From contig CAMWIS010000041.1 in the NCBI GenBank assembly GCA_947174375.1, positions 1 to 11,377 of the forward strand: a stretch of 11,377 bases of DNA, read 5' to 3'. A model generated the notes under the pieces. It ran no database searches and was not told the DNA's origin. It was given only the letters and a program-made list of their open reading frames with translations. A program made the position numbers and the translations under genes. Positions 1 to 5,687 of this stretch are shown piece by piece (position 1 is the stretch's first letter; each line of letters starts with the position of its first letter). This DNA is from an uncultured Bacteroidales bacterium. GTDB taxonomy: Bacteria; Bacteroidota; Bacteroidia; Bacteroidales; P3.

Positions 1-87
1 CCGCAGCGGCAAAGCGTCCATCAGCGGCGCAAACCCAAAGATCTGTCGGCGCGCTGCCTCTACCTTATTTTCCTTATAGTCATCCAT
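1..87 (-). CDS. 5' end of an unrecognised gene (partial)
   Basis: An open frame starts with ATG at 87 on the minus strand and runs off the left edge after 29 codons. It begins MDDYKENKVEAARR and continues with a more hydrophobic stretch (IFGFAPLMDALPL). The ATG follows GGAA by a few bases, and the codon use (GAG GCA GCG CGC) resembles that of the neighbours. There is no signal peptide: the N-terminus is charged. It lies downstream of the rplY terminator, so it is probably transcribed from its own promoter within 88-310, but I found no convincing TAnnTTTG box there. I do not recognise the family. The overlapping ATG a few bases upstream is out of frame and soon meets a stop. Confidence 0.5.
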   Translation of the reverse strand, partial: MDDYKENKVEAARRQIFGFAPLMDALPLR

Positions 88-310
88 ATCATGTTCCAAT
101 CTATAGCTTATCGCAATGGCCTCGCTCCACCCAAAAAAACGCGGAGCGGCATGGTCGGGCTTGCGCTAAATCGCCCAAACTCGCATCTTGCGATGCTCAG
201 ACAAGTGCGATTTTTAACGCGCTGCACCCGAATGTCGCTTAGCCGCGTTTTTTCGAGGTTTCGCTTAGACCACTGCGATAGAGCCAGCGCTGTTATTCAG
301 AGGGGGTAAA
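88..310. other. Non-coding intergenic stretch with short repeats and hairpins
   Basis: This stretch lies between the rplY terminator and the partial gene at the left edge. It holds several small structures. The octamer TCGCTTAG occurs twice, at 235-242 and 261-268. A 5-bp hairpin at 183-196 has, on the minus strand, a GCAA (GNRA-type) tetraloop. GGGC at 157-160 can pair with GCCC at 173-176, and AACGCG at 216-221 can pair with CGCGTT at 244-249. A 72-codon plus-strand frame (91-309) crosses it, but its composition is arginine-rich and irregular and I do not regard it as a gene. The stretch could be a dispersed intergenic repeat, a structured leader for the left gene, or both. Confidence 0.4.
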
Positions 311-315
311 CTACA

Positions 316-347
316 AAAAAAGCGGCCCTGTGCGGAACCGCTTTTTT
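316..347 (-). terminator. Intrinsic terminator of rplY
   Basis: AAAAAAGCGG (316-325) pairs perfectly with CCGCTTTTTT (338-347) around a 12-base loop. Read on the minus strand, the stem ends in a run of seven Ts, 25 bases after the rplY stop codon. The A/T tracts on both sides make it potentially bidirectional. Confidence 0.85.
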
Positions 348-372
348 AAATGTAAGTCGTCCGACCGGAAGC

Positions 373-954
373 TTATTCAGCAGCCGCTTCGGCTTTGGGC
401 GCCTCAACCACGTTACGCGTCGTCTTAACCATGACAACCGTCGTCGAGGGCGCTTCGAGCAGTTCGTACTGGTCGGAAGCCAAGTCACGCACCTTGATTT
501 CGTCGGCGATATCCAACTTGGAGATATCCACGCGGATCATTTCCGGCATCTGTTTCGGCAACGTGCGGACGCGCAGTTTGCGCATACCCTTGTACAGCTT
601 ACCGCCTTTGAGTACGCCGGGCGCGCTGCCTTCAATGCAGAGGGGCACGGCCATCGTAATGGGACGGTGGTCGGACAGAATGAAGAAGTCCACGTGCAAC
701 AGGTTGCCGCTTACCTTGTGGAATTGGGCTTCCTGTACAATCGTCAGCAGTTTGTTGCCGTTCAGTTCGAGTTCCACGAAGCAGATTTCCGGGGTGGCGA
801 ACAACGGGCTCAACACCTTTTCGTCAGCATAGAAATTCTGCGGCTCGCCTACGCCGTAAACCACGCAGGGGATCATACCCTTTTCGCGCAGGATTCTTGC
901 ATCTTTTTTCCCTACGTGCTCACGGAGAGCACCGCTAATAGATACAGTTTTCAT
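373..954 (-). CDS. rplY: 50S ribosomal protein L25 (general stress protein CTC form)
   Basis: This is a structural protein of the large ribosomal subunit that binds 5S rRNA. The 193 residues match the two-domain CTC/TL5 form. The N-terminal L25 domain spans about residues 1-92, with the family-type start (KTVSISGALREHVGKKDAR), the segment IPCVVYG at 28-34 and HKVSGNLLHVDF at 79-90. The C-terminal beta domain spans about 96-175, with the glycine-rich segment GVLKGGKLY (113-121) and a strand region around RVDISKLDIADEIKVRDL. The tail (183-193) is rich in Ala and Glu. The ATG at 954 is the natural family start and has no clear Shine-Dalgarno sequence, as is usual in Bacteroidota. It follows the OmpA/TPR gene by 41 bp with no terminator in between, so read-through from that gene is likely. 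Only a degenerate promoter box is visible in the gap. A strong terminator follows. Confidence 0.95.
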   Translation of the reverse strand: MKTVSISGALREHVGKKDARILREKGMIPCVVYGVGEPQNFYADEKVLSPLFATPEICFVELELNGNKLLTIVQEAQFHKVSGNLLHVDFFILSDHRPITMAVPLCIEGSAPGVLKGGKLYKGMRKLRVRTLPKQMPEMIRVDISKLDIADEIKVRDLASDQYELLEAPSTTVVMVKTTRNVVEAPKAEAAAE

Positions 955-995
955 AAAATGGTTTGTTTATAGGTTTTGTTAATCTTCTCAAATGT

Positions 996-2813
996 TTAGC
1001 GCAAAGCGTTCTGGAAATCGGTTTCGTAGGCCCATTTCGCAAATTCGATGTCCTTACGCGCCTGGGCTTTCAGAGTCACGTTCTCGGTTACGGCTTTCGT
1101 CAGCGCGGCGATGGCTTCGGCCTTGTTGTCCTGACGGGCGGCGCAAACCGCGAGCAGGTAATAGCCGTCGGCCGTCTGCGGTTCCATGCAGTTCAACGTC
1201 GCCTTGGCCTGGTCGATGTCGCCGCTCAGCAACTGCGCCAACGCCAGGTTGTAGCGGCAGGCCTTGGCCGACAGGTTGGATACGGCCACGTTGTAGCGGC
1301 CTTCCTTGATGGCGATGATGCCCAGGTTCTCCTGCGCTTCGGCGCAAGCGGCGCTTTCAAACAGCGACTTGGCGTTGTCGAAATCCCCCTTGGCCAGCGC
1401 GATGGCGCCCATGTTGTTCAGGATATGGGCGTTCTGCGGCTGCATACCGTTGGCCGTTTCCAGCAGCGATTGGGCTTCTCCCAACCGGTTTTCTTCCTTC
1501 ATCAGGATGTTGGCCAGGTTCACGTAAGCGCGGTAGTCGTCGGGGAAGATGCGGATGGCCGCCATGTAGATGGCCAGCTGTTGGGCCGGGTCATCGTTCA
1601 GCGTCGCGCCGTAAAGCAGTTCGTTCAGCTTCAAGGAATCGGGCGCGGTCAGCGAATATTCGGCAATCTGTTCGTCCGGACGTTTGGGTTCGAGGAAGTC
1701 CACGTGGATTTCGCTCCGGCGCAGGGAGGGCAGGATGTCGTCTTCGATTTCCTTATAAATCACCGTCATGTTGCGGATTTCCTGTTCGCGCGTCGCCTTG
1801 TCGGTGTGCGAGGAAATCACGTTGATGATCGTGTTCTTGTCGGCGATGCTCGAAGCGCGCAGGTCGGCGAGGAAACCGTCCCAGTCTTCGCCCATCGACT
1901 GCGTCTGCATATCGATGTCCTGCTTGATGCTGTTGGGTTTCACCTTCATGGCGCGGGCGCGCTGGTTCAGATACTTGTTGTAAGCGTCCGTGAAATATTT
2001 TTCGGCCGTTTTCACACGGTTGTCCGACAGGTTTTGGTTGCGGCTCTCTTCGCCTTCGGGGGAAGCCCAGGCGTTGATCTGCACCTGCTTGATCTGCATA
2101 CCCGTCTGCAACAACGAATCCAAGGCCTTGATGCCGGCTTTGGTCGCTTCTTTCTTGTTGAGCGGCAGGTTCCAGTTCAGGTTCGCCATATCCACGAGGA
2201 AGAAAATCGTCGCGTCTTGCGGAATCACGGTCTCTTTCTCATAGCCGTGGTCTTCCACCGCCAGCGCAGCGCCCATCTTGTCGATGCGCGAGGCCGTAAT
2301 CATCGTGCCCTGCGCCACCGGCGTCTCGCCCAAACGGACGTTGCCGGCTACCTGGGAGGCCTCCGCTTCGTTCGTGATTTGCATATTCTTGGCTTTCTTC
2401 TCCATATAGGCCACGGGGTTCAGCACCAGCTGGCTCTGTTCCATGCCTTCCTGATAGTCGATTTCATCGGTATAGGTAAAGCTGCCGCCGTTCGCGCTGC
2501 CGATCATCGTGCCTTGGCCCTTCGTCTTTTCGCCTCTCAGCACCATCGGCTTCATCAGGATGGAACCGCCTTCGTAGTTCAAAGCGGGCTGGAATACGAC
2601 CATAGCTTTCGTAACGAAATACTTAGGCTGGTAGTTGCCCTTGATTTCCACCTTGATTTTATCGCCCTGCATTTCCAGAGGATTCGGTGTCGCTACGTAT
2701 TTGGCCATCGTCGAATGGTTGGCGACCATCTTTTTGAGGCTCTCGCAGGAACTGAATGCCAATCCGGCGGTCAGCAACACGCAGATGAGACTGGCGACTT
2801 TAAACTTTTTCAT
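996..2813 (-). CDS. OmpA-like domain and TPR-repeat lipoprotein
   Basis: This is a predicted envelope lipoprotein of 605 residues. It opens with a lipoprotein signal peptide: positive MKKFK, a hydrophobic core, then SSC with Cys23 as the likely lipidated residue. Residues about 45-200 form an uncharacterised, strand-rich region. Residues about 200-375 resemble the OmpA-C fold as found in Bacteroidota, with ATIFFLVDMANLNW, then NAWASPEGE (247-255) and NQNLSDNRVKTAEKYF (259-274), which matches the usual NxxLSxxRAxxV helix. An inserted helical segment (GEDWDGF, TREQEIRNMTVIYKEIEDDILPSLRRSEI) follows, as in other OmpA variants of this phylum. Residues about 403-590 are TPR-like helical repeats (DDYRAYVNLANILMKE, NAHILNNMGAIALAKGDFDNA, ADGYYLLAVCAARQDNKAEA). 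The likely role is envelope anchoring or assembly through protein contacts, inferred from the domains only. It appears to have its own promoter at 2883-2914. A 642-codon antisense frame over it is a shadow. Confidence 0.8.
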   Translation of the reverse strand: MKKFKVASLICVLLTAGLAFSSCESLKKMVANHSTMAKYVATPNPLEMQGDKIKVEIKGNYQPKYFVTKAMVVFQPALNYEGGSILMKPMVLRGEKTKGQGTMIGSANGGSFTYTDEIDYQEGMEQSQLVLNPVAYMEKKAKNMQITNEAEASQVAGNVRLGETPVAQGTMITASRIDKMGAALAVEDHGYEKETVIPQDATIFFLVDMANLNWNLPLNKKEATKAGIKALDSLLQTGMQIKQVQINAWASPEGEESRNQNLSDNRVKTAEKYFTDAYNKYLNQRARAMKVKPNSIKQDIDMQTQSMGEDWDGFLADLRASSIADKNTIINVISSHTDKATREQEIRNMTVIYKEIEDDILPSLRRSEIHVDFLEPKRPDEQIAEYSLTAPDSLKLNELLYGATLNDDPAQQLAIYMAAIRIFPDDYRAYVNLANILMKEENRLGEAQSLLETANGMQPQNAHILNNMGAIALAKGDFDNAKSLFESAACAEAQENLGIIAIKEGRYNVAVSNLSAKACRYNLALAQLLSGDIDQAKATLNCMEPQTADGYYLLAVCAARQDNKAEAIAALTKAVTENVTLKAQARKDIEFAKWAYETDFQNALR

Positions 2814-2845
2814 TTTGTCTATCAGTTATTTATGTTTAAAGAAAC

Positions 2846-2873
2846 ACTATGCGCGGCCGAAACCGCGCATAGT
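2846..2873 (-). terminator. 11-bp GC-rich hairpin: prs terminator and/or 5'-end stem-loop
   Basis: ACTATGCGCGG (2846-2856) and CCGCGCATAGT (2863-2873) pair perfectly around the loop CCGAAA. On the minus strand it lies about 45 bases after the prs stop and is followed by GTTTCTTTAAAC, a moderate T tract, so it can act as an intrinsic terminator for prs. It also sits immediately downstream of the predicted promoter of the lipoprotein gene, and so should form the first bases of that mRNA. The structure is certain from the sequence. Which role applies is open. Confidence 0.7.
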
Positions 2874-2882
2874 CCAAACTCG

Positions 2883-2914
2883 CAAATATAAGAAATATTG
2901 TAGTGAAATGGAAA
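2883..2914 (-). promoter_or_regulatory. Bacteroidota-type promoter for the OmpA/TPR lipoprotein
   Basis: On the minus strand, TATATTTG (2890 to 2883) matches the Bacteroidota -7 consensus TAnnTTTG exactly. A TTTC at 2914 to 2911 lies 20 bases upstream, close to the -33 TTTG element. The region is A/T-rich compared with its surroundings. The expected start of transcription is near 2876-2879, giving a leader of about 65 bases that opens with the hairpin at 2846-2873. Confidence 0.6.
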
Positions 2915-2918
2915 TTTC

Positions 2919-3863
2919 CTACTTATAATCGCTATACAGGCTGGAGATGCTTTCGTTGTTTTCCACGCGCTTGATGGCTTCCGCCAGCAGCGTGGCCGTG
3001 GACAACTGTCTGATTTTCTTCGACGGACGGGAAAGCGGAATCGTGTCGCTTACAATCAGTTCCTCCATGTTCGACTGTTCGATGCGGTCGATGGCGTTGC
3101 CCGAAAGCACGGGGTGGGAAATCATGCCGCGCACGCTCTTGGCGCCGTTGGCCAAAATCAGGTCGGCCGCCTTGATAAGCGTGTTGCCGGTGTCGAGGAT
3201 ATCGTCCACCAGGATGACGTTCTTGCCCGCCACGTCGCCGATCAGTTCCATGCGGTCCACCACGTTGGGTTTGGAACGCTGCTTGTAGCAAATCGCGAAG
3301 CCCGTGCCGAACGTCTTGGCGTACATATTGGCGCGGCGCGTGCCGCCCGTGTCAGGCGAGGCGAACATCAGATCCTCTATGTTCAGTTCCTTGAGGAAAG
3401 GCACGAAGATGGACGAAGCGTAGAGGTGGTCCACCGGCATTTCGAAGAAACCCTGGATTTGGTCGGCGTGCAGGTCTATCGTGATGACGCGCGAAACGCC
3501 GGAGGCCGTCAGCAGGTTGGCCACCAACTTGGAGGTAATCGGCACCCGCGGCTTGTCCTTGCGGTCTTGACGCGCGCATCCGAAATACGGAATCACGGCG
3601 ATGATCTTACGCGCGGAAGCCCGTTTGGCCGCATCCACCATCATCAAAAGTTCGAACAGGTTGTCCGCGGGCGGGAACGTGGACTGAACGATAAAGACAT
3701 CGGCGCCCCGTACATTGTCTTCATAACAGGTCTGGAATTCGCCGTCCGCAAACGTAAAGACGTTCGACTTGCCCAGTTCCGAACCGTAGGCCTGCGCTAT
3801 CTTCTCCGCGAGGTAGCGGGTGGCCCGGCACGTAAAGATTTTAACTTTTGTGTTGGTTTCCAT
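2919..3863 (-). CDS. prs: Ribose-phosphate pyrophosphokinase (PRPP synthetase)
   Basis: This enzyme transfers pyrophosphate from ATP to ribose 5-phosphate to make PRPP, the precursor for nucleotides, NAD, histidine and tryptophan, in the cytosol. The 314 residues match the usual class I length. Visible motifs are FADGE (38-42), the flexible-loop region CARQDRKDKPRVPIT (96-110), the metal-binding IDLHADQIQGFF (129-140) and the PRPP-binding loop VDDILDTGNT (219-228), followed by a C-terminal HPVLSG. One detail differs from E. coli: Cys96 stands where the enzyme has Tyr just before ARQD. The ATG at 3863 is 41 bp after the lptB stop, and no Bacteroidota-type promoter is evident in that A/T-rich gap, so co-transcription with kdsD-lptB is likely. 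Its product feeds nadC, encoded on the other strand of this window, and the purine pathway in which purA acts. Confidence 0.96.
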   Translation of the reverse strand: METNTKVKIFTCRATRYLAEKIAQAYGSELGKSNVFTFADGEFQTCYEDNVRGADVFIVQSTFPPADNLFELLMMVDAAKRASARKIIAVIPYFGCARQDRKDKPRVPITSKLVANLLTASGVSRVITIDLHADQIQGFFEMPVDHLYASSIFVPFLKELNIEDLMFASPDTGGTRRANMYAKTFGTGFAICYKQRSKPNVVDRMELIGDVAGKNVILVDDILDTGNTLIKAADLILANGAKSVRGMISHPVLSGNAIDRIEQSNMEELIVSDTIPLSRPSKKIRQLSTATLLAEAIKRVENNESISSLYSDYK

Positions 3864-3904
3864 TGTTTTATTTGAATTGTTTTTTATTGTATCGGTTTTC
3901 GGTC

Positions 3905-4627
3905 TTATCGCAGTTGGAAGTCGCGGCCCAAGTATTTCTCGCGGACTTCGGGGTCGGCGGCCAGGTCTTTCGAGTTGCCTTCCTTTAAGATGCGGCCGTC
4001 GTAGAGCAGGTAGGAGCGGTCGGTAATCGACAGCGTTTCGTGCGCGTTGTGGTCGGTAATCAAAATCCCGATGTTCTTCGACTTAAGCTGCATGACGATG
4101 TTCTTGATGTCTTCGATGGCAATCGGGTCGATGCCGGCGAACGGCTCGTCGAGCAGGATGAAGTTGGGGTTGGCGGCCAGCGAACGCGCTATTTCGGTGC
4201 GGCGGCGCTCCCCGCCCGAGAGGCTGATGCCCTTGGTCTTGCGCACGTGTTCGATGCCGAATTCGGTCAAGAGCTGTTCCAAGCGTTCCTTGCGGCGCGC
4301 CGGATCCTTCTCGGTAAATTCCAAAATGGCCATGATGTTGTTCTCCACCGACATCTGTCTGAAAATCGAGGCCTCCTGCGCTAAGTAGGCGATGCCCATC
4401 TGCGCGCGCTTGTACATGGGCAGGCCCGTAATGTCCTGCTCGTCGAGGAAGACGCGGCCCGAAAGCGGCTTGATCAGCCCCACGATAATATAGAACGAGG
4501 TCGTCTTGCCGGCGCCGTTAGGGCCCAGCAGCCCCACGATTTCCCCTTGCTTGACTTCGATGTTCACGCGGTTCACCACCGTTCGCTGGTGGTAGGTCTT
4601 GACGATGTTCTCGGTGCGGAGTATCAT
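3905..4627 (-). CDS. lptB: LPS export ABC transporter ATP-binding protein
   Basis: LptB is the cytosolic ATPase that powers extraction of lipopolysaccharide from the inner membrane by LptFG and its passage along the Lpt bridge. The 240 residues carry a complete nucleotide-binding domain: Walker A GPNGAGKTT (35-43), Q-loop Gln84 in YLAQEASIF, signature LSGGE (136-140) followed by RRRTEIARSLA, Walker B FILLDE (156-161) with the catalytic Glu, and the switch His193 in ITDHN. The segment LAQEASIFRQMSVENNI and the PFAGIDPIAIEDIK stretch are typical of LptB rather than of amino-acid transporters. It follows kdsD by 20 bp. In E. coli the lptB and kdsD genes also share a locus. The genes for LptA, LptC and LptFG are not in this window. 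Confidence 0.94.
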   Translation of the reverse strand: MILRTENIVKTYHQRTVVNRVNIEVKQGEIVGLLGPNGAGKTTSFYIIVGLIKPLSGRVFLDEQDITGLPMYKRAQMGIAYLAQEASIFRQMSVENNIMAILEFTEKDPARRKERLEQLLTEFGIEHVRKTKGISLSGGERRRTEIARSLAANPNFILLDEPFAGIDPIAIEDIKNIVMQLKSKNIGILITDHNAHETLSITDRSYLLYDGRILKEGNSKDLAADPEVREKYLGRDFQLR

Positions 4628-4647
4628 ATAAATATGCCGTTTATCCG

Positions 4648-5655
4648 TTATATAATGCCTTCTCTTACCAAATCATGCAGGTGGATGATGCCGACGTACC
4701 GCTGTCCGCCGTCGGTGACCAATACCTGCGTGATATTGTTTTCTTTCATGATTTTCAAGGCCTTGATGGCCATTTCGTCCTCGTGTATCGTTTTGGGCGT
4801 GCGCGTCATGACGTCTTCGGCCAACGTGCTGTCCAACGACAGGTTCTTGAGCAGCATCCGCCGCAGGTCGCCGTCGGTGATGATGCCCGCCAGCCGTTCG
4901 CCGTCCAACACGGCCGCCGCCCCCAAGCATTTGGACGAAATCTCCGTTATCACGTCCTTGAGCGGCGTTTTGAGCCCCACGGCCGGCCGTTCGTTCAGAC
5001 GCGACAGGTCGCGCACCCGCAGGTACAGCTGTTTGCCCAGCGTGCCGCCGGGATGGTAACGCGCAAAGTCTTCGGGCGTGAACCCGCGGCATTCCAGCAG
5101 GGCCACGGCCAGGGCATCGCCCAGCACCAACTGCGCCGTCGTACTCGTCGTGGGCGCAAGGTTGTTCGGGCAGGCCTCGCGGTCCACCGTGCAGTTGAGC
5201 ACATAGTCGGCCTCCCGCGCCAAAAACGACTGCGTGTTGCCCACCAGGGCCACGAGCCGGTTGCCGAATCCCTTGATGAGCGGCACCAACACCTTGATTT
5301 CGGGTGTCTGGCCGCTTTTGGAAATGCAGATGACGATATCGTCGGGCTGGATGATGCCCAAATCGCCGTGTATCGCGTCGGCCGCGTGCATGAAGATGGC
5401 CGGTGTGCCCGTGGAATTGAGCGTGGAGACGATTTTGACGCCTATGTTGGCGCTCTTCCCGATGCCCGTCACAATGACCCGGCCTTTGCAATGCAGGATC
5501 TCCGTGACCACGGCGGTAAAGTTATCGTCAAGATAGTCAACAAGTTTGCCTATCGCCTTCGCTTCGCTCAAGATGCACTTGCGAACGATTTCCAAAATAT
5601 TGCTTTTATTTTCCAACAATTCGTTGTAACTTTGAAAGACATTTTGCGGGTACAA
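4648..5655 (-). CDS. kdsD: Arabinose-5-phosphate isomerase (KdsD/KpsF/GutQ family)
   Basis: This enzyme interconverts ribulose 5-phosphate and arabinose 5-phosphate, the first step towards Kdo for lipopolysaccharide. The open frame has an N-terminal SIS domain (about 45-180) with GIGKSANIG (64-72), the conserved STGTP (81-85), HGDLG (96-100), ISKSGQTPE (111-119) and ACPNNLAPTTSTT, then DFARYHPGGTLGKQL (196-210). Two CBS motifs follow (about 212-335), with TDGDLRR in the first. The start is uncertain. The longest frame begins with TTG at 5655, but that codon lies inside a perfect promoter box (5653-5660). No in-frame ATG exists before Met90, which would remove the SIS core. The TTG codons at 5619 or 5616 would give a protein starting close to LENKSNILEIVRKC, which aligns well with the N-terminal helix of E. 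coli KdsD. TTG at 5595 is a third option. The assignment to kdsD rather than another isomerase paralogue rests on the lptB neighbour. Confidence 0.9.
   Translation of the reverse strand: MYPQNVFQSYNELLENKSNILEIVRKCILSEAKAIGKLVDYLDDNFTAVVTEILHCKGRVIVTGIGKSANIGVKIVSTLNSTGTPAIFMHAADAIHGDLGIIQPDDIVICISKSGQTPEIKVLVPLIKGFGNRLVALVGNTQSFLAREADYVLNCTVDREACPNNLAPTTSTTAQLVLGDALAVALLECRGFTPEDFARYHPGGTLGKQLYLRVRDLSRLNERPAVGLKTPLKDVITEISSKCLGAAAVLDGERLAGIITDGDLRRMLLKNLSLDSTLAEDVMTRTPKTIHEDEMAIKALKIMKENNITQVLVTDGGQRYVGIIHLHDLVREGII
5604..5634 (+). promoter_or_regulatory. Predicted promoter of recQ
   Basis: TAACTTTG at 5627-5634 fits the Bacteroidota -7 consensus TAnnTTTG exactly. A TTTT at 5604-5607 lies 19 bases upstream, as a weak -33 element. 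Transcription should begin near 5640, leaving a leader of about 48 bases before the recQ ATG. The element lies inside the 5' end of the kdsD frame, so it faces the kdsD promoter. Confidence 0.5.
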
Positions 5656-5660
5656 AAGTA
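5653..5660 (-). promoter_or_regulatory. Predicted -7 box of the kdsD promoter
   Basis: On the minus strand, TACTTTTG (5660 to 5653) matches TAnnTTTG exactly. No good -33 TTTG is found 19-21 bases upstream, so the box may be weak or need an activator. The expected start of transcription is about 5646-5648, which would place the TTG at 5655 upstream of the mRNA. Confidence 0.45.
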
Positions 5661-5687
5661 AGCAAATTTTTCATAAAGTTGACGGGT

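Noticed and set aside
91..309. 72-codon plus-strand frame in the intergenic stretch
   Set aside because: It starts right at the divergent left gene, has irregular Arg/Ser-rich composition, crosses the hairpins and repeats, and has no preceding promoter or ribosome site.
88..310. Possible tRNA or CRISPR repeat in the left intergenic stretch
   Set aside because: No T-loop consensus with a matching acceptor stem was found on either strand, and the repeated octamers are too short and too few for a CRISPR array.
963..2891. 642-codon plus-strand open frame opposite the OmpA/TPR lipoprotein gene
   Set aside because: The translation is rich in His, Arg, Val and Phe with no recognisable motif, whereas the minus strand gives a signal peptide, an OmpA-like motif and TPRs. 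A long antisense frame is expected when TTA, CTA and TCA codons are rare in the real gene.
3300..3600. Prs with Cys in place of the usual Tyr before ARQD as a sign of a defective enzyme
   Set aside because: All PRPP- and metal-binding motifs are intact and this position varies in the family, so it is most likely a neutral substitution.
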